Part shown: one piece after another, positions 54,951 through 64,000 of the stretch
Layout: each line of letters starts with the position of its first letter
Numbering within the stretch: the stretch's first letter is position 1
Assembly: GCF_029784135.1 (NCBI RefSeq)
Contig: NC_073746.1
Span: forward strand, 165,653,325 to 165,717,324
DNA length: 64,000 nt
Source: Toxorhynchites rutilus septentrionalis
Taxonomy: Eukaryota; Arthropoda; Insecta; Diptera; Culicidae
Direction: 5' to 3'
Made by a program: the position numbers and the translations under genes
Notes under the pieces: model-generated
What the model saw: only the letters and a program-made list of their open reading frames with translations
The model's database searches: none
What the model was told of the DNA's origin: nothing

Positions 54951-55613
54951 ATAATTGAAAATGCTTATTTCGAACTCTAATCCCACAGTCATAACCCTTC
55001 AAGAAACTATGACACCAAACAATTTCAATAAACACTTCATCTCAAAATATATCACATATTTCAAAGAGGGTCCCAACCCCTCAAAACACGGAGTTGCAAT
55101 CGCAATCAAGGATGGCACTCCACATGATCTTCTTCCCATTACCACCGACCTTCAGGCAGTGGTAGTGCGCATTAAACACCCCTTTCCAATCACCGTCGTT
55201 AGCATCTACATCACTAATAATTCCGATCCGAACACTCTACGCGGCCAACTGGACCATCTGTTCGCCCAACTTCCCGTCCCAATCATGGTTATGGGTGATT
55301 TCAACGCCCACTCATACGCCTGGGGAGGTGCATACCACGATCGAAAAGGATCCATCATTGAGGATTTCATATCCGACCATTCTCTTCTCCTTCTTAACAA
55401 CGGCCAACACACCAGAATCCATTATTCTGGTACTACTTCAGCCATCGATCTTACTATAGTATCAGACAAACTCTCTTCAAAACTTTCTTGGAACATCCAC
55501 GATGATACTTGCGGAAGCGATCATTTTCCAATCTTCACTTCCTTCGGCCAAACTTCTCCAGAGTTTTTAACAAGGCCAAGATGGAAATTTGAATACGCTG
55601 ACTGGGCTGGCTA

Positions 55614-56852
55614 AAGGGTGTGTCACATCAAATTGCATCACGGAAAAAACGCTGTAGAAATTCGCCCAGTAGACCGATCCTTTTGAAAATTTTAGACAGT
55701 AAAATAAAAACTATTAAACAACTTTTGGCATTTTCTTTTTATTCATACTTCGAGCCCAAGCCCGTATGCTCGCACCTTCTCCTTTACCCCGTCCATAAGG
55801 TTCTGTACAACGTCAGGTTGTAGTTTTTTTTAACAGAAATCCATTTTCTCTTGAAGTCCGCCTCCGATTTGACAACTTTTGGGTTCTTCCGGAGGGCCTG
55901 CTTCATAATCGCCCAATATTTCTCTATTGGGCGAACCTCCGACGCGTTTGGCGGGTTCATTTCCTTTGGCACGAAGGTGACCCCGTTGGCTTCGTACCAC
56001 TCCAACACGTCCTTTGAATAGTGGCACGAAGTGAGATCCGGCCAGAAGATTAACCTGCCTGCCCGTTTACCGTGCCGGTCATCACGAAGGGGGCGCTCCG
56101 CTTTCCGCAAGAGCAGATCGCTTGCCACACCATGTACTTTTTGGCAAACTTGGATAGTTTCTGCTTGCGAATCTCCTCCGGAACGCTGAAATTGTCCTCT
56201 GCGGAGAAGAACAACAGGCCCGGCAGCTGACGAAAGTCCGCTTTGACGTAGGTTTCGTCGTCCATTACCAGGCAATGCGGCTTCGTCAGCATTTCGGTGT
56301 ACAGCTTCCGGGCTCGCGTCTTCCCCACCATGTTTTGCCTTTCGTCGCGGTTAGGAGCCTTCTGAACCTTGTATGTACGCAGGCCCTCCCGCTGCTTGGT
56401 CCGCTGACCGAATGAACTTGACAAATTCAGCTTATTGGCGACATCCCGGACCGAACTTCTCGGATCACGTCTAAACTGCTTAACTACGCGCTTGTGATCT
56501 TTTTCACTGACGGAGCATCCATTTTTGCCGTTCTTCACCTTCCGGTCGATGGTTAGGTTCTCGAAGTATCGTTTTAATACTCTGCTGACCGTGGATTGGA
56601 CGATTCCCAGCATCTTACCGATGTCCCGATGTGACAACTCCGGATTCTCGAAATGAGTGCACAGGATTAATTCACGACGCTCTTTTTCATTCGACGACAT
56701 TTTTCCAAATTTACGAAAAATTGACAGTGAAGCATGGCCAACGTGATCTATACACTCTTATCTGATTATAAGCGAAAGCTGAAGATATAATTCCTAAACA
56801 TTAAATTTCTACAGCGTTTTTTCCGTGATGCAATTTGATGTGACACACCCTT
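55614..56852 (-). mobile_element. ITmD37E (DD37E) transposon, copy 2, internally deleted
   Basis: Same inverted ends as copy 1 (AAGGGTGTGTCACATCAAAT at 55614; mirrored to 56852), with TA at 55612-55613 and 56853-56854. It is 58 bp shorter than copy 1, mainly through a deletion at about 56050-56060 in the catalytic region. Inserted in the MosquI ORF2. Confidence 0.93.
55784..56700 (-). pseudogene. DD37E transposase, internal deletion and frameshift
   Basis: The N-terminal part starts at 56700 (MSSNEKERRELILC) and runs to about 56050 with both helix-turn-helix segments and the first catalytic Asp (MDDETYVKADF). The deletion removes the stretch between VNGQ and FWPDL, and the rest continues in another frame (WPDLTSCHYSKD ... 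RPIEKYW), keeping the second Asp and the Glu. It ends LTLYRTLWTG at 55784, as copy 1 does. The alternative C-terminal frame is closed by a C-to-A change. Inactive. Confidence 0.9.
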
Positions 56853-57691
56853 TATCAGTTTGACATTGAAAACCGCCTCTTCGCTAAACGAGATTGGACA
56901 GCCGAGGAATTCTCCAAAGTTGTCCTAGAAGTTGCAATGGTGCACATCCCCAGAACCAGTGGCATCCCTGGCAGGAAATGCGTCCCATGGTGGTCGCCTG
57001 AGGTGAAGGCAGCGATCAAAGGTCGACGTAAGGCCCTACGCAAATTAAGAAAGGCCCATCCGGACAGCCCACTGAGACCCACTCTACTTACAGAGTTCCA
57101 AAGGGCTCGCAAAGAAGCTAAGACTGTTATCAACACAGCCAAGCACAACAGTTGGGTTAAATTCGTCAGCGAAACTAATCCCAACGCGTCAACAAAGGAG
57201 TTATGGAGTAAGATTGGCAGGCTTCATGGCAAGAAAAGGAGCAAAGAATATAATCTTCTAATTAATGGTCAATACACCATCGCCGGATCAATCTTCTAAT
57301 TAACGGACCGGAAAACCATCGCCGAGGCGTTTGGAGATTTCTTTGCATCCGCCTCCTCCATTCAAAACTACGACCAAACCTTTCTAACCCACAAAACGGA
57401 ATGCGAAAGAATTCCCATCGATTTTCATACCGATGTGGAATTTGACTTCAACAAAAACCTCTCCCTCAAAGAGCTCGATTGGGTACTGAACAAAGTCAAA
57501 CAAGGATCCACAGGACCTGATGACATCAGCTACCCTATGCTTAAGAATCTACCCCATCTCGGGAAAAAAGTCACAGGGGGGTTGTGTCCGGGACACGACC
57601 GCATAGTTGACGTAGGATTCCGTTATGCTATCTGTTGATTTTGGATATGTTTGGAGAATTACATCGTTAAACTCTTTGATAATGATTTGGT

Positions 57692-57707
57692 GACCCTGAA
57701 AAGGGCC
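57692..57707 (-). promoter_or_regulatory. Histone-type 3' stem-loop in family A copy 3
   Basis: Minus strand GGCCCTTTTCAGGGTC followed by ACCAAA, identical to copy 2. Confidence 0.7.
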
Positions 57708-58099
57708 GTTTTGTTTGGTTGTTGTTATGTATGGATGAAATAAAGAAAAAAAAACTCACTAATGCAATATAAAATAATTACCAATACCGAACACAATAAC
57801 CAACTTTTCTCACCAGTAAAAACATGGTACTTTAATATAGAGAAAACATAATTGATTTGGAAAAGGTAATTTTCTTCTATGACTTTTACTTTCTGAGTGT
57901 TTATTCAACCCAATGCGAATTTTTATTGAACTAACAAAACCTAATACTACATGTAGAGCATATGGGAAATCACTTTTTCTAACATTGTGCTAAATTTATC
58001 GCAATACACGATCGGTCATTGATATGAAATTTAATGAAACAGCAAACACTAAAGTTCCAAATTTAAATTTTATTTACTAGAATTAGTCGTATCACTCAC

Positions 58100-58490
58100 C
58101 TTACTTGCAATATATAAATGCCCCCGACTTGCATATATTTGCAATGCCGATTTCCCCTGGGCACCTTGGTTTTGATGTCTCTGTTAGGGAATACATTTCG
58201 GTAGGAACAAAAGCTTCCCCTACTTTCATGTAATTGCAATGCCTATTTCCCCCAGGCAGCTTGGTTTTGATGTCTCTGTTAGGGAATACATTTCGGCAGG
58301 AACTAAAGTTTCCCCTACTTTCATGTATTTGCAATGCCGATTTCCCCCAGGCAGCTTGGTTTTGATGTCTCTGTTAGGGAACACATCTCGGTAGGAACAA
58401 GAGTTCCCCCTACTTTTATGTATTTGCAATGTCGATTTCTCCCAGGCAGCTTGGTTTTGATGTCTCTGTTAGGGACCCGCCGCATTTGTC
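58100..58490 (-). repeat. Minisatellite in family A copy 3
   Basis: Reverse-oriented array of four to five units of about 92 bp, nearly the same as at 52160-52545. Confidence 0.85.
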
Positions 58491-60969
58491 ATCAATATCG
58501 ACCAATCAGAAGTGGGTATTTCCGTTAGGATAGGGGTTGAGATTTTTTAATTGTTCGATAGTTAGTTTCATCACATATATTATTTTCTTCAATATAAAAA
58601 ATTGTTATGGAGTGCCGAAATCGATTGACCCAAAAATTTCATCAATCCATCATGAAATGACTGAGCAATAAGCGTTTGAAATTGGACAATTTTCACGATG
58701 TGCTCGATTTTCGATTTTCAATTTGTACCCCAATATGTTCCCGAAAGACGTAATCCTACGTCAAAAGCACTTCTGAAGCTCCTCAACAAAGTCTGGGACA
58801 GTGGAACCCTCCCCAGTTGCTGGAAAGAGGGTTTAATGATCTGTATCCCGAAACCAGACATGAACAACCATCTTCTTGACAATTTCCGCCCCATCACTCT
58901 CCTAAGTTGTGTTGGGAAAGTCTTGGAAAAAATGAGCAATCGAAGCTTAACGACTTTTCTAGAGTCAAATAAGCTGATTGATCCCAGACAATTCGCCTTC
59001 CGTGCAGGAAAAGGTACAGAAGATTGCCTTGTAGCAATCGAAAAAATCCTAGACGACGCAACTGAAAAATTACACCACATTGATATTGTTTCCCTGGATT
59101 TATCCAAGGCCTTCGATCGGGCATGGAGGTACCCAGTGCTGAAAAGCCTTTTCGACTGGGGGATTCGTGGGAGGTTAGGTCTCTTCATTAAAAGTTTTCT
59201 AGAAAACCGGTCTTTCAAAACCGTTATTAACAACCACCAATCTTCTCTAAAAATCCCAGAAAACGGCTTCTCCCAAGGCTCAGCACTTTCACCAACCCTC
59301 TTCAACATTGCCATGCAATCTCTATTCGAGGTTATCCCGGACCATATAAAAATCATAGTCTATGCAGATGACATCACTCTTATCTCTACGAGCTGCTTCG
59401 GCTTAATTCAGAGAAAGAGGCTTCAAAAAACCTTAGACTCCATCCAAAACTGGGCTCTAAAAAAAGGTTTCAAAATTTCCCCGGAGAAATCCAAACACAT
59501 ACATATCGGAAAAGCTCTCAGAAGGAGAACCTATCTTCAGCTCAACAAAATCCCGATTCTTACAACGAGGACATTGAAAATATTAGAGGTTACTTTTGAC
59601 AAGAAACTCAACTTCCTATCACATTCCCAAAAGACCAAAATAGCCACCAGAAAGAAACTGAACATCATCAAGGCTATCGCAGGCAACCTAGCCTCTGGTC
59701 ATAGAAAGACGCTGCTAAATGTTGTAAACGTTTGGTTGGTCCCACAAATCCTCTACGGAATAGGCACCTTCAGCCGTGGCGGGGACAGGGTGTTAAACAC
59801 CATTCAACCAATCTACAACAAAGCAATTAGGCTCGCAATTGGCGCTTTTCCCTCCAGTCCTACTCTTGCTGTAATGGCAGACAGTGGGCAACTTCCCTCC
59901 GCCCACCTGGTAACAAAAGCCATCACTAATAAAGCCATCCGTCACTTGTCACTCCCCGAAAGCGACCACAATGTCCCATTAATACATAGGGCTAAAACAT
60001 GGTTCAAAAATCTCACGAACAAAGATCTACCCGATGTATGTGAACGTTCATCGGCGACGGGAAGAAATTGGAACGTCAAACCGCCGAACATTAACCTTGA
60101 ACTTCTCAAGGCAGTTCGGGCGGGAGACCCTTCTCCAAAAGTCAAAGCCTGCTTCAATAACCTCGTTGCATCCAATTTTCAAATTAATCACCAGGTATAC
60201 ACAGATGGTTCAGTCAGTGCCGATGGAGTTGGATGTGGAATCTTTGAGAGTAGATACACTGGTAGCTTTTCTCTTCCACCGCAATGCTCCATCTTCAGTG
60301 CGGAAGCTTTCGCCCTTTTAATAGCTGCCCAAGAATGCACCCATGATTTTCTTCCTACCACAATATTCTCCGACTCAGCTAGCTGTCTCCACGATCTTCT
60401 GAGTGGAAACAGCAAACACCCATGGATTAAGCAAACAGAAGAGGCTGCTTCAGATAAAAACATCTCCTTCTGCTGGGTTCCTGGTCACTCAGGAATCCGC
60501 GGAAACACAGCCGCCGACATACTGGCCGGCAAGGGCAGCAAAACAGAACCCCCAGACATGCCCTGTCCTCCATCTGACATTGTCCGCTGGGTAAAACAGC
60601 AAGTCCGTGAAAGTTGGGACATAGGTTGGATAAACAGCCGTCCCACTCATCTTCATAAAATCAAAAATTCCACTCTCCCTTGGGAGGACCGTCTCAATAG
60701 TAGGGAAAGGCAAGTCCTTACCCGTCTTCGAATTGGGCACACTAACTTCACCCACTCACACTTGTTCTGCAGAGCCGAAAAACCCCAATGTGCTTGCAAC
60801 GAAGCTCCGGTTTCCGTTAACCATCTTTTACTTGAATGTCAACATACCAAAGATGCTCGAGTCCGACACAACATAGGTCAGAGTCCGAGATATCCTCAGT
60901 AGAGACGAGACCCAAGAAACCAATTTAATTGCGTTTCTGAAAGAAACCGACTTCTTTGGTAAAATCTAA

Positions 60970-61724
60970 ACCGAAATACTAAATACCTTGGAAATTGCTT
61001 GTTAAAGTTCGCCACTTCACAGTCATGTATGCGTGTTTATGTGTGTAGGTATTCATACATGTATATACACGCATTCAATAATAATAAATAACAAATAATA
61101 TAATATATACTTTCATACCCACATCTATCTTCTATCCATTACATTATACTTTAATCAACTTCCTATTCCTACAGCCACACTCACCAAGGAGGATAAAGGT
61201 TTATTTAACCTCTCCATTTTTCAGCTCTACTATATACCATTAAATTCAAAACCACTATATTTTATTATCTATTCAAACTGTAATTCATTTCATTTCACCC
61301 CACCCCACACCCACTCCTCCCCTCTTTCCTTCCCATACCACTCCCACCCCCTTCCACTCCTCTAATCCCACCCACTCCTTTCCTTCCTATCCTCCTGAGA
61401 AGGGCCTTTTTGTTTATTTTTTGTTTTCAGAACACGCCTTTCGCTTGAAATCTGGGTCACTTGTGCTTCGTTACCGCTTTGGTCCTCGGATCATTAAATA
61501 TTTACTTCCTTTTACAGCTTATATTATATATCTTATGAAGCATAGGATCCCTTCCTACCTTCTTCTTTAACCGAAAGTCGAGCGGACAGATTTGATGAGT
61601 GATTTTTATGGTTTCCCTTTCGCCAGTACCCTCTGGGCTGGTTTTATTGTGGCTCTTCACTGGGTTAGAGGCGAATGAACTTCAAAGTTTAAAGCCTCTT
61701 AAAAACAAAGAAAGAAAGAAAGAA
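60970..61724 (+). other. MosquI-like 3' UTR and tail
   Basis: A pyrimidine-rich 3' UTR (CCCACCCCAC-type stretches at about 61300-61380) ends with GGCGAATGAACTTCAAAGTT and (GAAA)n. The GAATGAACTNNAAAGTTTAAA-like motif is shared with the 200-bp SINE-like unit, suggesting that the SINE may borrow an I-type tail for recognition (inference). Confidence 0.6.
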
Positions 61725-61776
61725 ATACATTCATTACGATTTGTTCGCTCGTTAGATTCACATGCTGGCTAAAAAG

Positions 61777-61792
61777 GGTCCTTTTCAGGATC
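61777..61792 (+). promoter_or_regulatory. Histone-type stem-loop, plus strand, outer
   Basis: GGTCCTTTTCAGGATC then ACAAAA, the same as 49448, directly beyond the MosquI 3' insertion boundary. Confidence 0.6.
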
Positions 61793-62357
61793 ACAAAATT
61801 ATCTTCAATCTAAAGAGCTTATTGTTTTGTTATCACTCGATATCCCCATCTTGTTTGGCTAAACCATTCTGTTTAGCGATTGCGTTTGTCACTCGCCACA
61901 GCTGTCACAGATGAAAAATTTCTTCCCATCCAGCATGTGACATATTGTACAGTAAATTACATTCAATGGCACGTCGCATTACCACCACTCAGCTTCGGAT
62001 TGGAGGTAATTTTAACCTGTAATTGAACATTTGCGATGACAGTGGTACAGTGTCGACTTTCAATGTGGGGTCATAATTTGGACCCCGAACTCTATGTTTA
62101 CAAAAATGTCCAACTAATTACAGGTCCGTCCAATTAGCTAAATGTCGAGATAAGTGTAAATTACTGTACTTTCAATCTAGAAGCAATTTAAGAATTGGTG
62201 AAAATCAATAAGCTCAGAACAACTGCCAAATTCACATACTCATCAGATCTTGGCAAACAAATTATGAAAAAATCTATTTGTGTTTTATTATTATTTTGGA
62301 TATTATTTTAGAAAGCATTGAACTGTATTTCGTAAACTCTTTTTTGAAAGGTTTAAT

Positions 62358-62373
62358 GGCCCTGATAAGCGCC
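62358..62373 (-). promoter_or_regulatory. Histone stem-loop after H2A pseudogene 4, mutated loop
   Basis: Minus strand GGCGCTTATCAGGGCC: the loop region reads TTATC, one base different from the other copies. Confidence 0.6.
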
Positions 62374-62805
62374 TTGTTTTATGGAATGGTTCCAATTTAG
62401 AAAACTTTGTACTCGTGGTTTTGAAAAAAAAAACATTTCGAACGCCCTCGATGCCGCCTTGTTCTGGATTTGCCACCAAAGCAGATTATATAAAAAACAA
62501 ACTTTTTTCTTCTGCTACCAGCTGCCGTTTTGCGATTGCGTTTGCCACTCGCCACTCGCTGCAACTGCCTGTTGTCTTGATGTCCACCGAATGTGTTCTG
62601 TTCCGAATGCGGGTTTTCTTATCGTCGCGAGCAGCTTTGCCAGCTAACTCGATCACTTCGGCGGCCGAAACTATATAACGCCGGCTAGGTGGACTGGTAC
62701 TATCGCGCTCGGCCTAGCTACCCTTGCGGGGAACTCCAGACCAACACGGTTCGAGCGGGATTTTGCCTTTCCCTTCACTTTTCCTCCTTTGCCATGTCCA
62801 GCCAT
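62374..62805 (-). pseudogene. Histone H2A pseudogene 4 (outer)
   Basis: From ATG 62805 on the minus strand it reads [20 protein letters not shown] then VGLEFPA, followed by the same loss of frame as pseudogene 2. [13 protein letters not shown] and AAEVIELAGKAARDDKKTR fragments remain at about 62600-62700. It is a very close relative of pseudogene 2 and must derive from the same already-damaged ancestor. A histone stem-loop lies at 62358. Non-functional. Confidence 0.85.
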
Positions 62806-62880
62806 GAATGCTTGTGTTGGTTTGTTGATGTGTTGTGATGCGAAACGATGTGGTGTACGGTTTGAATGAGAATGACCGTT

Positions 62881-63526
62881 ACGGAAGGAAGGAAGGTTTT
62901 GTATTATAGAGACTTTAAACTTTTGCAGTTCATTCGTCTCTAGCCTTGAGAAAGGCCCTTTGGAAACTCTACTCTACTCTATTACTCTACTCCAGCGCTA
63001 CCACCTCCGCCCTCTTGCCTTGAGAAAGGCACTCGATCCCTCGCCGTCCAGCTCGTCCAGCAACGATGTTGTCCAGTCGGTGTCCACACAAAGAATGATC
63101 GTTACGGAAGGAAGGAAGGTATTGTATTATAGAGACTTTAAACTTTTGCAGTTCATTCGTCTCTAGCCTTGAGAAAGGCCCTTTGGAAACTCTACTCTAC
63201 TCTATTACTCTACTCCAGCGCTACCACCTCCGCCCTCTTGCCTTGAGAAAGGCACTCGATCCCTCGCCGTCCAGCTCGTCCAGCAACGATGTTGTCCAGT
63301 CGGTGTCCACACAAAGAATGATCGTTACGGAAGGAAGGAAGGTATTGTATTATAGAGACTTTAAACTTTTGCAGTTCATTCGTCTCTAGCCTTGAGAAAG
63401 GCCCTTTGGAAACTCTACTCTATTCTACTCCAACGCTACCACCTCCGCCCTCTTGCCTTGAGAAAGGCACTCGATCCCTCGCCGTCCATCCCGTCCAGCA
63501 ACGATGTTGTCCAGTCGGTGTCCACT
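62881..63526 (-). repeat. Three tandem copies of the SINE-like unit (223-bp period)
   Basis: GTTACGGAAGGAAGG recurs at 62878, 63101 and 63324, an exact 223-bp period. Each unit is the reverse of the SINE-like retroposon at 8561-8763 plus a junction AATGATCGTTACGG. The third copy is cut at GTGTCCAC by the next element. The same junction is present without an insert at about 50580-50593. Confidence 0.9.
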
Positions 63527-64000
63527 AGAGATGTGCCATCCGCTCATGAGCTGTTCATTCGAATCGCTTCATCATAGTGAGCGGTTTCGGATCGGCTCGC
63601 AATAAAAAAAACGCAGCTCATCAGCTCATCAGCTCATTACGGAGCTGGAGCTGATGAGCTGTTGAGCTGATGAGCTGTTGAGCTGATGAGCTGTTGAGCT
63701 GATGAGCTGTTGAGCTGATGAGCTGTTGAGCTGATGAGCTGCTGAGCTGTTGAGCTGTTGAGCTGCATAGTTGTGGAGCGCAAAAGCTGCAGAGAGTGAA
63801 TTGCGAGACGCGAAAGGATTTTTCGTCTCCCGCGCTTCATGGCATGACGTCAGTTTGTTTTCGTGTATCCCTCTTCGTACTTTAGCTTCAGCAGAGATGC
63901 CAGATAGGAAAAAAGGTTTTTGTTTTGAAGATATTCAATCGTTCGTTACTTCATTTAATTGTTCATATATGGCCAAACAAAATAATAAACATTATTATAT
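63527..64000 (+). mobile_element. Probable hAT element, left end
   Basis: TAGAGATGTGCC at 63527 closely resembles hAT terminal repeats of the Herves type (TAGAGTTGTGCC). The third SINE-like unit ends exactly there. The other end, and thus the 8-bp duplication, is outside the window or lost. No transposase is seen in the remaining sequence. Confidence 0.45.
63613..63765 (+). repeat. AGCT-rich minisatellite
   Basis: About nine to ten copies of GAGCTGATGAGCTGTT-like repeats, preceded by the inverted CAGCTCATCAGCTCAT. Each monomer contains palindromic AGCT, so the array can fold on itself. Confidence 0.85.

Larger units (their letters stand above)
57570..58762 (-). mobile_element. Family A palindrome-ended repeat, copy 3 (reverse)
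   Basis: It is inserted in the MosquI ORF2, between AAAAAA (57564-57569) and AAAA (58763-58766). The 5' end (minus strand) is at 58762, its inverted partner GACGTAGGATT on the plus strand at 57609-57619, and the hairpin at about 57584-57596. Minisatellite about 58100-58490. It keeps a segment near 58560-58660, shared with copy 1, that copy 2 lacks. Confidence 0.8.
54955..60969 (+). pseudogene. I-clade ORF2: endonuclease, RT, RNase H; split and frameshifted
   Basis: It would nick target DNA and prime reverse transcription. The N-terminus is damaged (first usable residues KMLISNSNPTVITLQETM). Endonuclease: VMGDFNAHSYAWGG and CGSDHFPI. The DD37E insertion follows ADWAG at 55611; skipping it with one TA gives YQFDIENRLFAKRDW in frame. 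A 38-bp duplication at about 57252-57328 shifts the frame. Family A copy 3 interrupts GKK/ALLKLLNKVW at 57570-58762. RT: DNFRPITLLSCVGKVLEKM, SLDLSKAFDRAW, GFSQGSALSPTLFNIAM, VYADDITL (catalytic YADD). RNase H about 60195-60530: YTDGSVSADGVGCGIFE, FSDSASCLHDL, WVPGHSGIRGNTAAD. C-terminal CACNEAPVSVNHLLLEC zinc motif; a shift near 60885 precedes the original stop at 60967-60969. Confidence 0.9.
51924..61724 (+). mobile_element. MosquI-like I-clade non-LTR retrotransposon with three nested elements
   Basis: Flanked by the duplication ATACATTCAT (51914-51923 and 61725-61734), within the outer histone module, and ending in (GAAA)n. ORF1 has three Cys-rich knuckles; ORF2 has endonuclease, RT and RNase H, the I-clade arrangement. 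Inside lie family A copies at 51964-53086 and 57570-58762 and a DD37E element at 55614-56852. Without them it is about 6.2 kb, close to a full-length I-type element. All parts are frameshifted at least once. The MosquI name is from family resemblance, not a database match. Confidence 0.85.
45579..62880 (-). other. Histone-derived locus, outer copy, split by two elements
   Basis: When 46534-51439 (TTAA element) and 51924-61724 (MosquI-like element) are skipped, the rest forms one continuous module: minus-strand stem-loop (45771), spacer, H2A pseudogene with stem-loop (about 51445-51770), a divergent promoter-like region, a plus-strand stem-loop (61777), spacer and a second H2A pseudogene (62358-62805). 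The inner copy at about 47892-50595 has the same order. The H2A/plus-strand arrangement is what a divergent H2A-H2B pair would leave after loss of the H2B coding region; that part is inference. Confidence 0.6.

Noticed and set aside
63637..63840. Minus-strand ORF with QLISSTAHQLNSS repeats
   Set aside because: Translation of the AGCT minisatellite, not a gene.
1..64000. CRISPR arrays, bacterial operons, ribosome-binding sites or rRNA genes
   Set aside because: The sequence is eukaryotic, with spliced-genome composition and insect transposons; direct repeats are minisatellites without a spacer-like structure, and no rRNA-like sequence was noticed.

Overview
The window is repeat-dominated insect DNA, almost certainly from a culicine mosquito (Aedes-like). 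The basis is the set of element families: an I-clade retrotransposon of the MosquI kind, LOA/Lian-like non-LTR elements with an RNase H domain, ITmD37E (DD37E) transposons, a tRNA-derived SINE, and a BEL/Pao element. I could not recognise a complete host protein-coding gene. Nearly all convincing coding sequence belongs to transposable elements, and most of it is broken.

Layout. 0-2 kb: a palindrome-ended repeat (family B). 5.35-6.63 kb: a mariner with intact ends and one frameshift. 7.4-10.4 kb: a 5'-truncated LOA-like element on the minus strand, hit by two short retroposons. 11.5-12.6 kb: RT, mariner and LOA fragments. 12.6-13.7 kb: family A copy 1. 13.7-18.5 kb: a CR1/Jockey-like non-LTR element with a DD37E transposon at the end of its ORF1. 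18.7-22 kb: minisatellite, AT-rich inverted repeats and a 103-bp duplication. 22.08-29.46 kb: a full-length BEL/Pao LTR retrotransposon with a 2,140-codon open reading frame and apparently identical 435-bp LTRs. 31.2-36.8 kb: nested family B copies joined to a Jockey-type leader and split by a hAT-like element that itself holds a LOA fragment. 36.9-40.3 kb: a decayed Jockey-clade element. 40.3-42.1 kb: family B again. 42.1-45.6 kb: unassigned. 45.6-62.9 kb: a histone-derived locus (H2A pseudogenes, histone 3' stem-loops) split by a 4.9-kb TTAA-flanked element and by a 9.8-kb nested MosquI-like element. 62.9-64 kb: three tandem 223-bp SINE-like units, a probable hAT end and an AGCT-rich minisatellite.

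Most interesting points. (1) Families A and B share an unusual end structure: a perfect inverted repeat at the exact 5' end and about 40 bp inside the 3' end, a 3' hairpin, and insertion in oligo-T. This resembles Helentron/HINE rolling-circle elements. Family A carries a minisatellite and a histone-type 3' stem-loop. (2) A TTAA-flanked element with 21-bp inverted termini carries a copy of the H2A-pseudogene module and sits inside another copy of that module; removing it restores the outer copy. (3) The BEL/Pao Gag has a PHD finger. (4) At several nested insertions, removing the insert and one target duplication restores the host element's reading frame, so the order of events can be read directly.
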